64,000 bases of DNA from Clostridium folliculivorans (GTDB taxonomy: Bacteria; Bacillota; Clostridia; Clostridiales; Clostridiaceae): positions 1 to 64,000 of the forward strand of contig NZ_BQXY01000012.1 in the NCBI RefSeq assembly GCF_024341905.1. The letters run 5' to 3'. The position numbers and the translations under genes are program-made. The stretch's first letter is position 1; each line of letters starts with the position of its first letter. This document shows positions 43,028 to 51,623 of this stretch, one piece after another. Under the pieces are notes generated by a model. That model had not been told where the DNA came from and did no database searches. It saw nothing but the letters and a program-made list of their open reading frames with translations.

Positions 43028-45268
43028 ATGAAAAGGAACGACTTAGAATGGAAACTTGAAGATCAGTGGTTAGAAGCGGTGCTTAAAGAAGCTCGAAAGC
43101 AGTTCAATGAAAAGGTGGATTTTAAAGAAAAATTCAAAAAAGATGCAATTGAAACTCAAAGACAACTATGGCAAGACATAGGTTCAGTTTCTATAGCTAA
43201 TGGGATGGATCAGATTGTAGAGTTTATGGAATTTATAGATGCTATGAAAATCCAAAAGAGAAAGCATGAGTTAACTAGAAAATTCCAAGAAAAATATGAA
43301 AGAATAGTTGAATCACCTTATTTCGGAAGAATCGATTTTTTAGAAAACGGAGAGGAAAGAGAGGAAAAGTTTTATATTGGAATCTCAAACCTTACTGATG
43401 ATAATTACGATTTTCTTGTTTATGACTGGAGAGCACCAGTTTCAAGCATGTTTTATGACTATGAGATTGGAGAGGCTATGTTTGAATGCCCTGAAGGGAT
43501 AGTGGAAGGTGAACTTACCTTAAAAAGACAGTACAAAATTAGTAATGGAAAAATTGACTATATGTTTGATAGCAATATCAAAATAGATGATGAAATACTT
43601 CAAGATATCTTAAGTAAGAACACTGATAATAAGATGAAGACCATAATAACAACAATTCAAAGAGAACAAAATAAAGTGATTCGTAATGAAGAATATAAAA
43701 ATTTAATTGTTCAAGGTCCTGCAGGGAGTGGAAAGACTTCAGTTGCTCTTCATAGAATTGCTTATCTATTGTATAAACATAGAGATAAAATAACAGCTCA
43801 AAACATAGTGATATTTTCTCCAAATGAAATCTTTAATGATTATATTTCTAATGTGTTACCTGAACTTGGGGAAGATAACATGAACCAAACAACCTTTAAG
43901 GAATATATGCATAATGCTCTAGGAAATGGACTTAAAAAGGAAAACTACTGCGAGATGATGGAATATATCTTATCTTCAAAGGATGAACCTAGTTATGGAG
44001 AAAGAATAAATAATATTAAATATAAAGCTTCAATGGAATTTATAGATGTGCTAAAGCGATATGTTGTTTATGTTGAAAATCTTGATAGAGAATTTACAGA
44101 TATTAATTTAAGAGGACAATTAATAGTAAGTTCTGAGGAAATAAATAAATTGTTTTTTGAGGATTATTCTAATTTACCACTAAAAAGAAGGCTTCAAAAG
44201 ATAAGAGAGAGAGTACTTTTCCTTATAGAACCGTATGAAAAGCTTTGGATAGAAGATGTCTCCCATGAGCTAAAAGAGACTGGTTCATATATAGATAAAA
44301 ATGAAATTAATGAGAAAAGTAAAGCTCGTGTAAAAGCAGAAATGAGGGAGCTATACTATTCAATTGATAAAATGACAGAGTTTGATTTAGTAGATATTTA
44401 TAAAAAGCTTTTTCAGAACTTAGACTATTTTGCTAAAAGATCAGATTCTGAGTACAGTGAGCAAAGGATACATGAGATTAAACGATATACTTTAGAAAAT
44501 TTAAGAGGTAAATTATTAAATTATGAAGATCAAGCACCTCTTTTATATCTAAAGGGTGTTTTGGGAGATCTTCCTAAGACTTCATCAATTAAATATGTCA
44601 TTATAGATGAGGCGCAAGATTATACGCCTTTACAGTATGAAATACTAAAGCAGCTTTTTAGTCATGCAGACATGACCATACTAGGGGACCTCAATCAATC
44701 TATAAACCCATTTATGAACGTAGGCGAGTACAAAAATATCGCAAATATATTCCCCGAGGATAATACCTGTATAATAAATTTAAGCAAAAGTTATAGATCT
44801 ACCATGGAAATTACAAGATTCTCAAGAAGACTTTTAAATAAAGAAATTACTGATGGATGTGTTGAAAGAAGTGGAGAAGAGCCACTATTAGTTGGCTTTT
44901 CTAATGATGAAGCAATAAAGGAAAGACTTCTTAGTGATATAAAAATATATAAAGAAAAGGGACACAAATCTATTGGAATAATAACAAGGACTAAAAAAGA
45001 AGCTCAAGAAGTATTTAACTTCTTAAAGGATAAGGTTGATGTAAAAGGCATAATGAAGGATGATGACGAATATGTAAGTGGTATTTTGGTAATTCCAGCA
45101 TATCTAGCCAAGGGATTAGAATTTGATGTGGCACTTATATATAATGTAGGAAATGAAAATTACAAAAGTGAAGAGGAAAGACTTTTATTATACACAGCTT
45201 GCACAAGAGCACTTCATGTTTTAGATGTATATTATTCAGGTAAGCTTACACCACTTCTTAATTTTTGA
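43028..45268 (+). CDS. helD: HelD-type RNA polymerase-recycling ATPase
   Basis: A superfamily 1 (UvrD/Rep-like) motor of 746 residues. Walker A is GPAGSGKTSVALHR near residue 229, Walker B VIIDEAQDYTPLQY near 524, and GDLNQSINPF and SYRSTMEITRFSRRLL follow. The N-terminal about 70 residues form the long antiparallel coiled-coil arm of HelD proteins, and YDWRAPVSSMFYDYEIGEA (about 138-156) is a conserved HelD segment. HelD enters the RNA polymerase secondary channel and frees stalled polymerase from nucleic acid. GGAGGGG precedes the ATG. It stands alone. Confidence 0.92.
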   Translation: MKRNDLEWKLEDQWLEAVLKEARKQFNEKVDFKEKFKKDAIETQRQLWQDIGSVSIANGMDQIVEFMEFIDAMKIQKRKHELTRKFQEKYERIVESPYFGRIDFLENGEEREEKFYIGISNLTDDNYDFLVYDWRAPVSSMFYDYEIGEAMFECPEGIVEGELTLKRQYKISNGKIDYMFDSNIKIDDEILQDILSKNTDNKMKTIITTIQREQNKVIRNEEYKNLIVQGPAGSGKTSVALHRIAYLLYKHRDKITAQNIVIFSPNEIFNDYISNVLPELGEDNMNQTTFKEYMHNALGNGLKKENYCEMMEYILSSKDEPSYGERINNIKYKASMEFIDVLKRYVVYVENLDREFTDINLRGQLIVSSEEINKLFFEDYSNLPLKRRLQKIRERVLFLIEPYEKLWIEDVSHELKETGSYIDKNEINEKSKARVKAEMRELYYSIDKMTEFDLVDIYKKLFQNLDYFAKRSDSEYSEQRIHEIKRYTLENLRGKLLNYEDQAPLLYLKGVLGDLPKTSSIKYVIIDEAQDYTPLQYEILKQLFSHADMTILGDLNQSINPFMNVGEYKNIANIFPEDNTCIINLSKSYRSTMEITRFSRRLLNKEITDGCVERSGEEPLLVGFSNDEAIKERLLSDIKIYKEKGHKSIGIITRTKKEAQEVFNFLKDKVDVKGIMKDDDEYVSGILVIPAYLAKGLEFDVALIYNVGNENYKSEEERLLLYTACTRALHVLDVYYSGKLTPLLNF

Positions 45269-45342
45269 TATAATTAATTTAAATAGATAGTATTTTAACT
45301 CATGTACAATACACTTAAACGACTGAAAAGGGAGTGAATTCA

Positions 45343-45804
45343 TTGAAGCAGGAATTTAGAGCAATTATAAAGCAAGTTGAAAATAAAGATGCAGGTTTTG
45401 TTGAGCCGCCATTTAATGTTCAAGAGGTGTTTGGTTCAAAGCGTGTGAAAGTTAAAGCTACCTTCGATGGTATAGAGTATAGAGGCTCTGTGGTAAATAT
45501 GGGTGGTTGTTATATGCTTGGATTAACAAAAGATATTAGAAATAAAATTGGCAAAAGCTTTGGTGACGAAATATTTGTTACTATAGAAAAAGATGAAGAA
45601 GAACGTATGGTGGAGGTTCCAGAAGATTTTCAAGCTGCAATGAATGGAAGTGAAGCTGCAGTAATTACCTTTAAATCTCTTTCATATACAGGAAAGAAGG
45701 AATACGTAACTTGGATCACTTCAGCTAAACGTGAAGAAACTAGAATTGATCGTATAAACAAGTCAGTGGCCTTACTTTCAGAAGGAAAAAAGCTAAGAGG
45801 ATAA
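45343..45804 (+). CDS. DUF1905/YdeI-domain protein
   Basis: About 153 residues in two parts. DUF1905 (about 1-95) has the double-psi-barrel-like pattern AGFVEPPFNVQEVFGSKRVK and MLGLTKDIRNKIGKSFGDEI. The YdeI/OmpD-associated helical part (about 96-153) carries DFQAAMNGSEAAVITFKSLS and KREETRIDRINKSVALL. The combination is common and uncharacterised. TTG 45343 is chosen because GGAG (45331-45334) is eight bases upstream; the earlier GTG 45334 overlaps that site. Confidence 0.82.
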   Translation: MKQEFRAIIKQVENKDAGFVEPPFNVQEVFGSKRVKVKATFDGIEYRGSVVNMGGCYMLGLTKDIRNKIGKSFGDEIFVTIEKDEEERMVEVPEDFQAAMNGSEAAVITFKSLSYTGKKEYVTWITSAKREETRIDRINKSVALLSEGKKLRG

Positions 45805-45955
45805 TATCACATATAGATAACTATATTTTTGAACATGCTCGAATAATATTTTTAGTTTCTATGAATATATTGTAATTTTGAAAAATATCTTATTAGAGAA
45901 AACTGTAATCAGTGAAATAAAATGAAGCATTTATTCAAAAAAATATTATTACCTC

Positions 45956-45984
45956 TTGTAAAATTCGACAAATTACACTATAAT
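45956..45984 (+). promoter_or_regulatory. Promoter of the guanine riboswitch
   Basis: TTGTAA (45956-45961), 17 bp, TATAAT (45979-45984), about 33 bases before the aptamer. Confidence 0.72.
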
Positions 45985-46016
45985 TTAATAGGAAATCATT
46001 TTGTAAAATTAAATAG

Positions 46017-46176
46017 CTTCGATATATCGCCGACATATATGGGTTGGCAGTTTCTACCGGGTGACCGTTAATTACCCGACTATCGAGAAGTTGATTAAGA
46101 GTTTGAATTTTTAGTATATAACTCGTAATTAAGTATTTTCGATAGGTTGAGACATTGTTTCAATCTATTTTTTTAT
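46017..46176 (+). promoter_or_regulatory. Guanine riboswitch (purine class) with terminator
   Basis: The aptamer runs from CTTCGATA to TATCGAGAAG (P1). P2 is GCCGA with TTGGC, the core TTTCTACC is present, P3 is CGGGT with ACCCG around GACCGTTAAT, and the J3/1 GACTAT has C at the ligand-pairing position, which specifies guanine or hypoxanthine. Downstream, ATAGGTTGAGAC pairs with GTTTCAATCTAT and is followed by seven T (46141-46173). Ligand binding should favour this terminator and shut the permease gene. Confidence 0.91.
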
Positions 46177-46413
46177 TCTTTCAAGAAATTATATCAATAA
46201 TAAAATTAATTTTTGAACAAGCTTTGGTATTATATTAGATTTAATAAGTTTTTCTAAAAAGAGTAGAAAAGAAGAAGAGTGTAGCACTTATGAGAATTTT
46301 TTAAGATAGGTTTAGAAAAAACGTAGGTGGAAACAATACTAATGAAAGTGATCTTATCGAATTATTTAAACATTAGATTTTCTTACAAAAAATATTTTTA
46401 GGGAGTTATAGAG

Positions 46414-47904
46414 ATGGAAAAATTTTTCAAGCTTAAACAATATGGTACAAATGTACGAACTGAAGTCATAGCTGGTCTTACAACATTCTTTACTATGGCA
46501 TACATCATTTTCGTAAATCCAAGTATTCTGCAATTAGCAGGAACTGCGGACAACCCTTTTAACCCACAAGGTATATTTGTTGCAACAATTATATCTGCAG
46601 TGGTTGGTACACTTGTTATGGGTCTTTTTGCTAACGTGCCTTATGCATTAGCTCCTGGTATGGGATTAAATGCATTCTTCACATTCACAGTATGTGGAAC
46701 AATGGGATTTACATGGCAACAAGCTTTAGCAATGGTATTTATCTGTGGTGTTGTAAACATAATTATAACAGTTACAGGACTTCGTAAGATAATTATACGT
46801 TCTTTACCATCAGTTTTACAAAAGGCAATTGGTGGTGGTATCGGTCTATTTATAGCATATATAGGTATAAAAGACAGTGGTCTTTTAAAATTTACTGCTG
46901 ATCCTGGGACATACCTGTTTTTAGGAAAAACTCCTGCAGATGCAACAGTTATAACAAATTCATCTGCTGTACCAGCACTTGTTAACTTCTCAAGTCCTTC
47001 TGTACAGTTAGCACTACTTGGAATTATTTTAATACTTGTTCTTATGATTTTAAGAGTTAAAGCAGCGATTTTAATAGGTATTACTTCAATAACTGCTCTA
47101 ACTTTTATAGAAATTGCTTGTGGTGTTAATCCTGGCGTTTTCGGCTTCCATGCAAAAAATGCACAAGAGTTTTTCTCTTCAGCAAATATATCACTTAGTG
47201 GTATAGGAACTTCTATAGGTGCAGTTAAATATACTGCTTTCAAGATGGACTTTGCTGGACTTTTTGCTGATGGCGGTAAGTTACTTCTTGCAATCACTGC
47301 TATGATTGCTTTCATACTTACAGATATCTTTGATGCACTTGGAACATTCATCGGTACTGGACGTCGTGCAGGAATATTTGATGCAGAAGACGAAAAGCTT
47401 ATGCTTGAAGGTAAGGGAGTTAAATCTCGTTTAGATAAGGCTTTATTTGCTGATTTAAGTGCTACAATTGTTGGAGCATTCTTCGGAACATCTAATACTA
47501 CTACATACGTTGAAAGTTCAGCTGGTATTGCTGCTGGTGGTAGAACAGGTTTATCATCTGTTGTAACTTCAATTATGTTCCTAGTATGTTTAATCTTTGC
47601 TCCAGTAATAGGAATTATACCTTCAGTTGCTACAGCGCCTGCGCTTGTAGTTGTTGGTATCCTAATGATGTCTTCAATTGGCGAAATCGACTGGAAAGAC
47701 TTAAGTGTAGCATCAGTTGCATTCCTAACAATTGCGCTTATGCCATTTGCTTATAGCATAACAACTGGTATTGCATTTGGATTCATAAGCTACGTTATAA
47801 TTGCAATTGTTAAGAAGGAAACAAAGGGAATACATCCAGTTATATATCTATTCACTGGATTGTTTATATTAAACTTCGTATTATTAGCGATTAGAAATCT
47901 TTAA
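46414..47904 (+). CDS. Purine permease, AzgA-like NCS2/xanthine-uracil family
   Basis: A 496-residue proton-coupled importer of guanine, hypoxanthine and probably adenine. Conserved family segments: TEVIAGLTTFFTMAYIIFVN at the start, ALAPGMGLNAFFTFTVCG near residue 80, the ILTDIFDALGTFIGTGRRAG segment near 305, and GTSNTTTYVESSAGIAAGGR near 355, which lines the substrate site. About 13-14 helices. GGGAG precedes the ATG. The guanine riboswitch upstream makes it part of the purine-repressed set. The name pbuG is plausible but not certain. Confidence 0.92.
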   Translation: MEKFFKLKQYGTNVRTEVIAGLTTFFTMAYIIFVNPSILQLAGTADNPFNPQGIFVATIISAVVGTLVMGLFANVPYALAPGMGLNAFFTFTVCGTMGFTWQQALAMVFICGVVNIIITVTGLRKIIIRSLPSVLQKAIGGGIGLFIAYIGIKDSGLLKFTADPGTYLFLGKTPADATVITNSSAVPALVNFSSPSVQLALLGIILILVLMILRVKAAILIGITSITALTFIEIACGVNPGVFGFHAKNAQEFFSSANISLSGIGTSIGAVKYTAFKMDFAGLFADGGKLLLAITAMIAFILTDIFDALGTFIGTGRRAGIFDAEDEKLMLEGKGVKSRLDKALFADLSATIVGAFFGTSNTTTYVESSAGIAAGGRTGLSSVVTSIMFLVCLIFAPVIGIIPSVATAPALVVVGILMMSSIGEIDWKDLSVASVAFLTIALMPFAYSITTGIAFGFISYVIIAIVKKETKGIHPVIYLFTGLFILNFVLLAIRNL

Positions 47905-47909
47905 TTTAA

Positions 47910-48004
47910 GATGGACCACTTTGATCCAAAATCTATTTTTAAAACTTTCATGGGTTTTGGTGAGAGAATTTAAAAATAATAAATTTTAATATAAAGTGGT
48001 ACAT
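47910..48004 (+). repeat. Repeat R1, complete copy
   Basis: GATGGACCACTTTGATCC at the left and AAGTGGTACAT at the right frame the shared core ATCTATTTTTAAAACT, GGTGAGAG, AATTTAAAAATAATAAATTT. It starts five bases after the permease stop codon. Same orientation as 48810-48905. Confidence 0.85.
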
Positions 48005-48017
48005 TAATATAGTTAAA

Positions 48018-48056
48018 AAATGCCGTAAAACTTAGGTTTTACGGCATTTTTATTTT
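48018..48056 (+). terminator. Terminator of the purine permease transcript
   Basis: AATGCCGTAAAAC pairs with GTTTTACGGCATT and is followed by TTTATTTT. It lies after the R1 copy, so the repeat is transcribed with the permease gene. Confidence 0.85.
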
Positions 48057-48119
48057 GTATAAATATATTTTTCTATTTAAGGATTATTTAATAATTGGTA
48101 AATTATAATAAGTTCATAG

Positions 48120-48230
48120 TCATTGATTGATCACCTTAATCTTAGAGAAAATCTGGATTATCATAAGATAAAAGAGCTTAAGCTTCAAAAGGAAAAGAAA
48201 CTTTTGCAGAATGCGAAAGAGAAGGTATGA
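48120..48230 (+). pseudogene. Short coding remnant
   Basis: One frame ends in IDHLNLRENLDYHKIKELKL, QKEKKLLQNAKEKV and a stop at 48230. It reads like the basic helical C-terminus of a lost gene, with no start or ribosome site. I do not recognise the family. Placed here because the 635-bp gap otherwise holds only R1, a terminator and a tiny reading frame. Confidence 0.3.
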
Positions 48231-48355
48231 GTTTTACATTGGTTTTTAGATAATTGGCGACATATTCGCTTGTGGTTAAATATGGTATAATTATACTAAA
48301 GGCATATAAGTGCTTATTTAGTATGTATTAAAGGGATTAGAGAGGGTATTTAGAA

Positions 48356-48418
48356 ATGAGAAACTTATTCTTAATTACTACAGCAAAACCATCATTCCAT
48401 GCAATGTCTGTAAGATAA
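48356..48418 (+). CDS. Possible 20-codon leader peptide
   Basis: ATG 48356 follows GAGAGGG with a fair spacing and encodes MRNLFLITTAKPSFHAMSVR. Its 3' part contains ATTCCATG, which can pair with CATGGAAT at 48435-48442 just after the stop codon. A leader-peptide attenuator for the CD3324-type gene at 48540 is possible; a truncated gene start is equally possible. Confidence 0.3.
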   Translation: MRNLFLITTAKPSFHAMSVR

Positions 48419-48539
48419 CGCAGGGTGATATTTTCATGGAATAATATAGTCACCATGTTCATTCTAATAAGAAGAGAATCAAGTTATAGGCAGATGTTGC
48501 ATCCTTAATTAATATTTTAATTTTAAGGAGCGGATTAGA

Positions 48540-48803
48540 ATGGATTATAAAAATGGGATAGAGATACTTCCACAGGAATTAATAGCTGAGATACAAAAAT
48601 ACATTAGTGGCAGTTTAATTTACATTCCACAGGTGAAAGATATGCGTAAGGAATGGGGAGAAGTATCTGGAGTAAAGGAAGAAATACGACTAAGAAATTG
48701 TGAAATTAAAGAGAAGTTCTCAAAAGGACTTAAAATTGACCAATTGGCAGATGAGTATTGTCTTTCAATTGAAACCATTAAAAAAATTGTATATAAAAAG
48801 TGA
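48540..48803 (+). CDS. CD3324-family (Mor-like) DNA-binding protein
   Basis: 87 residues. The segment GIEILPQELIAEIQKYISGS plus LIYIPQ is the CD3324/Mor-like dimerisation start, and FSKGLKIDQLADEYCLSIET with IKKIVYK is a helix-turn-helix. Such proteins are small regulators common in clostridia; targets are unknown. AAGGAGCGG precedes the ATG. The gene is bracketed by two R1 repeats in the same orientation, 805 bp apart. Confidence 0.82.
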   Translation: MDYKNGIEILPQELIAEIQKYISGSLIYIPQVKDMRKEWGEVSGVKEEIRLRNCEIKEKFSKGLKIDQLADEYCLSIETIKKIVYKK

Positions 48804-48809
48804 TAGAAA

Positions 48810-48905
48810 GATGTACCACTTCGAACCGCAATCTATTTTTAAAACTCTCACGGCTTCTGGTGAGAGAATTTAAAAATAATAAATTTTATTACGAAGTGGT
48901 ACATC
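48810..48905 (+). repeat. Repeat R1, best-preserved copy
   Basis: Terminal inverted repeats GATGTACCACTTCG and CGAAGTGGTACATC are perfect. The core holds a second stem, CTCTCAC with GTGAGAG, next to AATTTAAAAATAATAAATTT. The whole 96-bp unit can fold into one long hairpin. It starts six bases after the CD3324 stop codon. Confidence 0.9.
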
Positions 48906-48909
48906 CATA

Positions 48910-48954
48910 AAAAAGCTGTTCAGGAAAAAGTAAAACTTCTTGAACAGCTTTTAT
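48910..48954 (+). terminator. Terminator after CD3324 gene and R1
   Basis: AAAAGCTGTTCA pairs with TGAACAGCTTTT across a loop that extends the stem with GAA/TTC. Confidence 0.75.
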
Positions 48955-49049
48955 GTATTAAACAATTATACATAAAGCATACATATGAATTGACTCCAAT
49001 CTCAAGTAAAATAAGGTATATATTAGAAAGTTTGCAAGGGGTGGGAAGA

Positions 49050-49997
49050 ATGGAAGATATGTTAGTGAAGCCGCAAGTGAACAGTGATGAAGTGTTTAAA
49101 CTTCTAGAAGAACTTTTTAAAGAACCTGTTGAGAGGATAGAAGAAGCACCTACAGGCAAAATAAAGAGGGTTTACTTTTTTCAATACAAAGATAAGAAGT
49201 ATGTAATTCGTTTTTCAGATAATGATATGGAATTTAAACTTGAAAAGTATGTGCAGGAAACTTTACAAGGAGAAAAATTTCCTTTGCCCAATCTTCTGTA
49301 TAGTGGTATATACAATAACTTTTACTATGCTATTTCGGAAAAGGTGGAAGGAAAGCCAATTCATACATTAAAAGAAAAAGAATTGAAAGTGGCCATGCCA
49401 AGCGTTATGGAGGCTCTAATCAAACTCCACTCAATTGACATAACAGCTTATGAAGGATATGGATGGCTGGATTATAACATGAAGGGCACTTTTAATACAT
49501 TCATTGAATTTTTGCAATGCTTCTTTTCGGAAGATCAAGAGGGATTTTGGCAAGGTTGGTATGAGCTTTTTAAGGAAAGTTTTTTGGATTATGATATTTT
49601 TAGCAAACTGTACGAAAAGATGATGGAACTAGCGGAATACTGTGAAGGTAGGAGATATTTAGTCCATGCCGATTTTCATTATAATAATATAATTATTAAT
49701 AATTCAAGGATTGAGGGAGTAATTGACTGGGGAAAAGTAAGTTATTGCGATTATATCTTTGATATTGCAACTCTTATCTTAGAATTTCCTGATTATAATC
49801 TTCTAGAAGAATTTCATACTTTCTACAAAGAACGTAAATTTGATACATCTAATTTTATAGAGAGATTTCTTTGTGCAGCTCTTTGCAATTCATTAGATGG
49901 AATGAGGTTCTGGGCAAAGCTTGGAAGACAGGATGCATATAAGTCTATTCTTGATAATATTTTAATTATTTTAAATAAATATGATGTTACAATCTGA
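49050..49997 (+). CDS. Aminoglycoside phosphotransferase-fold kinase
   Basis: About 315 residues of the APH/choline-kinase fold. The catalytic loop is YLVHADFHYNNIIIN (H-x-D-x-x-x-x-N, about residues 203-217), and GVIDWGKVSYCDYIFDIATL is the metal-binding IDW segment. The N-terminal lobe has YVIRFSDNDMEFKLEKYVQE with the ATP lysine region. Substrates range from aminoglycosides and macrolides to sugars, so resistance should not be assumed. ATG 49050 lies behind AAGGGGTGGGA; an earlier in-frame start has no site. The ParB-like gene begins 21 bp downstream, likely in one operon. Confidence 0.84.
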   Translation: MEDMLVKPQVNSDEVFKLLEELFKEPVERIEEAPTGKIKRVYFFQYKDKKYVIRFSDNDMEFKLEKYVQETLQGEKFPLPNLLYSGIYNNFYYAISEKVEGKPIHTLKEKELKVAMPSVMEALIKLHSIDITAYEGYGWLDYNMKGTFNTFIEFLQCFFSEDQEGFWQGWYELFKESFLDYDIFSKLYEKMMELAEYCEGRRYLVHADFHYNNIIINNSRIEGVIDWGKVSYCDYIFDIATLILEFPDYNLLEEFHTFYKERKFDTSNFIERFLCAALCNSLDGMRFWAKLGRQDAYKSILDNILIILNKYDVTI

Positions 49998-50018
49998 TGA
50001 TTTTAAAGGAGGATCAAT

Positions 50019-50453
50019 ATGAATGAAATGACATTTACAGTCGATGAAGCAATAGAATTTTCAAAACAAGGTAGGATAGAAGAATGGGTGCATTTGTTTT
50101 TAAATTCTATAGGAGATAATGTTCCTTTTTCAGAAGGACTAAAGCTAGAGAAAAGGAATTGGACAGGGCCTTTACTTATAAGTCTTGATAAATTAAAAAG
50201 ATGCTGTGGTCCAGAAGATAATATGGAGTATTTTAATGCACCAGAGGAATGGGAGGTTGAAATAAATAAATTTAGGCAGCTTATTCGTAATGGCTGGGAG
50301 ATGCCACCTTTAATAGCACAACATGAAGGAAAAGAACTCAAAGTAAACGATGGAAATCATAGACTTGAAGCTATGAACAGAGAAGGTATTGAGAAATGCT
50401 GGGTTATTATTTGGAATACTCATTGTCAGGATAATATTAATGATTTTAAATAG
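50019..50453 (+). CDS. ParB/sulfiredoxin-fold domain protein
   Basis: 144 residues. WEMPPLIAQHEGKELKVNDG, then NHRLEAMNREGIEKCWVIIW is the ParB N-terminal-like (ParB/Srx) nucleotide-binding motif, equivalent to the G-E-R-R/N-H-R box of ParB proteins. There is no helix-turn-helix, so it is not a partition ParB. AAAGGAGG precedes the ATG. It follows the phosphotransferase gene by 21 bp. Such stand-alone domains may be CTPases or kinases; its role with the upstream kinase is unknown. Confidence 0.78.
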   Translation: MNEMTFTVDEAIEFSKQGRIEEWVHLFLNSIGDNVPFSEGLKLEKRNWTGPLLISLDKLKRCCGPEDNMEYFNAPEEWEVEINKFRQLIRNGWEMPPLIAQHEGKELKVNDGNHRLEAMNREGIEKCWVIIWNTHCQDNINDFK

Positions 50454-50467
50454 GATAAGGTTAATTT

Positions 50468-50505
50468 ATAGCTTTAATCAATGATATTTATTGGTTAAAG
50501 CTATT
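50468..50505. terminator. Terminator after the ParB-like gene
   Basis: ATAGCTTTAATCAA pairs with TTGGTTAAAGCTAT, followed by TTATAAT. It may serve both strands. Confidence 0.6.
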
Positions 50506-50550
50506 TATAATTATAAAATTCTTATACTTATGCAAGAAGCTATATTATAA

Positions 50551-51093
50551 TTATTGAAAAAAGTCTTCAATGTTGGTGGCTTCAATATCAGCAATACCAA
50601 TATATCTAAGAGTCATATCAGGGGTTGAGTGACTAAATAAATTCTGCAGAAAGCTGATATCGTTATGCTTTATATAATGATGATACCCAAAGGTTTTCCT
50701 GAGTGTATGGGTACCGATATTATCTAGACCAAGTTTTTCGCTTATTTCATTCAGGCAATTGTGGGCGTACTTGTTTGTTATAGGATTTTTCCCACCTTTT
50801 TTATTTGGAAAAAGAAGCTGTCCTGCAGACATACCAAGTATAAACTCCTGAATTTCTTTGTTAATTTCAGGAGACACTGCATATTTCAATCGCTTGCCGG
50901 TTCCAACTTCCTTAACTTCAATTTGAGATTTGTTTTTCACATCCCAAACTGTAAGATTTATTATATCTGCAATCTTTAAGCCTGTATTTATTGCTATATC
51001 AAATAGTAAATAATTTTTATATCCGACCTTAAGCAATTCTGATTTTAGTGTATTAATTAAGTTAGTATCCTTTATTGGCTGAATTAGTTTCAT
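50551..51093 (-). CDS. Short tyrosine recombinase
   Basis: About 180 residues containing only a phage-integrase catalytic domain with a short N-terminal lead, a form common in clostridia. Conserved boxes: box II HTLRKTFGYHHY with H-x-x-R, then the LFSHSTPDMTLRYIGI segment with the last histidine and the nucleophile tyrosine. Box I reads NTGLKIADIINL, so the catalytic arginine of the usual T-G-L-R-x-S/A-D is a lysine. Activity is therefore in doubt. ATG 51093 follows GAGGAAG. No att repeats or cargo were recognised around it. Confidence 0.82.
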   Translation of the reverse strand: MKLIQPIKDTNLINTLKSELLKVGYKNYLLFDIAINTGLKIADIINLTVWDVKNKSQIEVKEVGTGKRLKYAVSPEINKEIQEFILGMSAGQLLFPNKKGGKNPITNKYAHNCLNEISEKLGLDNIGTHTLRKTFGYHHYIKHNDISFLQNLFSHSTPDMTLRYIGIADIEATNIEDFFQ

Positions 51094-51241
51094 ATTGTTT
51101 CTTCCTCTCAATGGAAGCTCAATTAGAACTTTATGGCTGCCATATCCTTTAATCATATACTACTTTTAAGTATTATACTAATGATTTATAAAAATAAGTT
51201 GATTTAAAAACATAACTTGCTTTATTTAGTAGACTATATCG

Positions 51242-51580
51242 TTATATGAATTTTGGTAATAGATCAATAGGAAAGACTCTTCCTGATAAGAAATCAAGCA
51301 AGATGTCCTTTAAGAAAAAGAGAGAGGTAACTTCAGTAATCCAAAATACTAGCAAACTAATAATTATATTTATGAAAAAGTTTAGAAGCAAAGACAATAT
51401 AAGTATTAAAAAGAAAAGTAATAACAGTACTGAATTTATATTTAGAATTATATTTGAGGATTGTATTACGAATATAGGAAAAAAGGTAAGTAAGACAATT
51501 AAAGATTGAATAAATTTTTCAGAGAGGGCTTCTGAGAAATAGTATCCTATATGATTGATAGCTCTTATTATTAAAATGAA
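51242..51580 (-). pseudogene. ABC-2 family permease fragment
   Basis: The minus-strand frame encodes several hydrophobic helices ending with LLVFWITEVTSLFFLKDILL, DFLSGRVFPIDLLPKF and a stop. FW-T-E-V...FLSGxxxPLxxLP is typical of the third quarter of ABC-2-type (PF06182) permeases. The true N-terminus is gone: the frame continues upstream to 51829 only as unrelated AT-rich sequence crossing a terminator. The C-terminal two helices are also absent. No partner ATPase is nearby. Confidence 0.62.
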
Positions 51581-51585
51581 AGTAA

Positions 51586-51623
51586 AAGCGCCATAAGCTA
51601 AAAACTTAATGGCGCTTTTGTTT
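51586..51623 (+). terminator. Terminator hairpin
   Basis: AAAAGCGCCAT pairs with ATGGCGCTTTT, followed by GTTTTT. No intact plus-strand gene lies upstream, so it may be a relic or a boundary that protects the LytTR operon. Confidence 0.75.

Noticed and set aside
46641-47351. Long minus-strand open frame (236 codons) opposite the purine permease
   Set aside because: It mirrors a clear transporter gene, has no ribosome site, and its Ile/Pro/Ala-rich product is what antisense of membrane-protein codons gives.
49050-49997. Calling the phosphotransferase an antibiotic-resistance gene
   Set aside because: The APH fold covers many substrates; no close similarity to a named resistance enzyme could be seen and no mobile element carries it.
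50019-50453. Calling the ParB-like protein a chromosome partition factor
   Set aside because: It has no helix-turn-helix or C-terminal dimer domain, and no parA or parS is nearby.
51246-51509. Plus-strand frame of 87 codons opposite the ABC-2 remnant
   Set aside because: The Lys/Ser-rich product has no start signal; the minus-strand frame carries recognisable ABC-2 permease residues.
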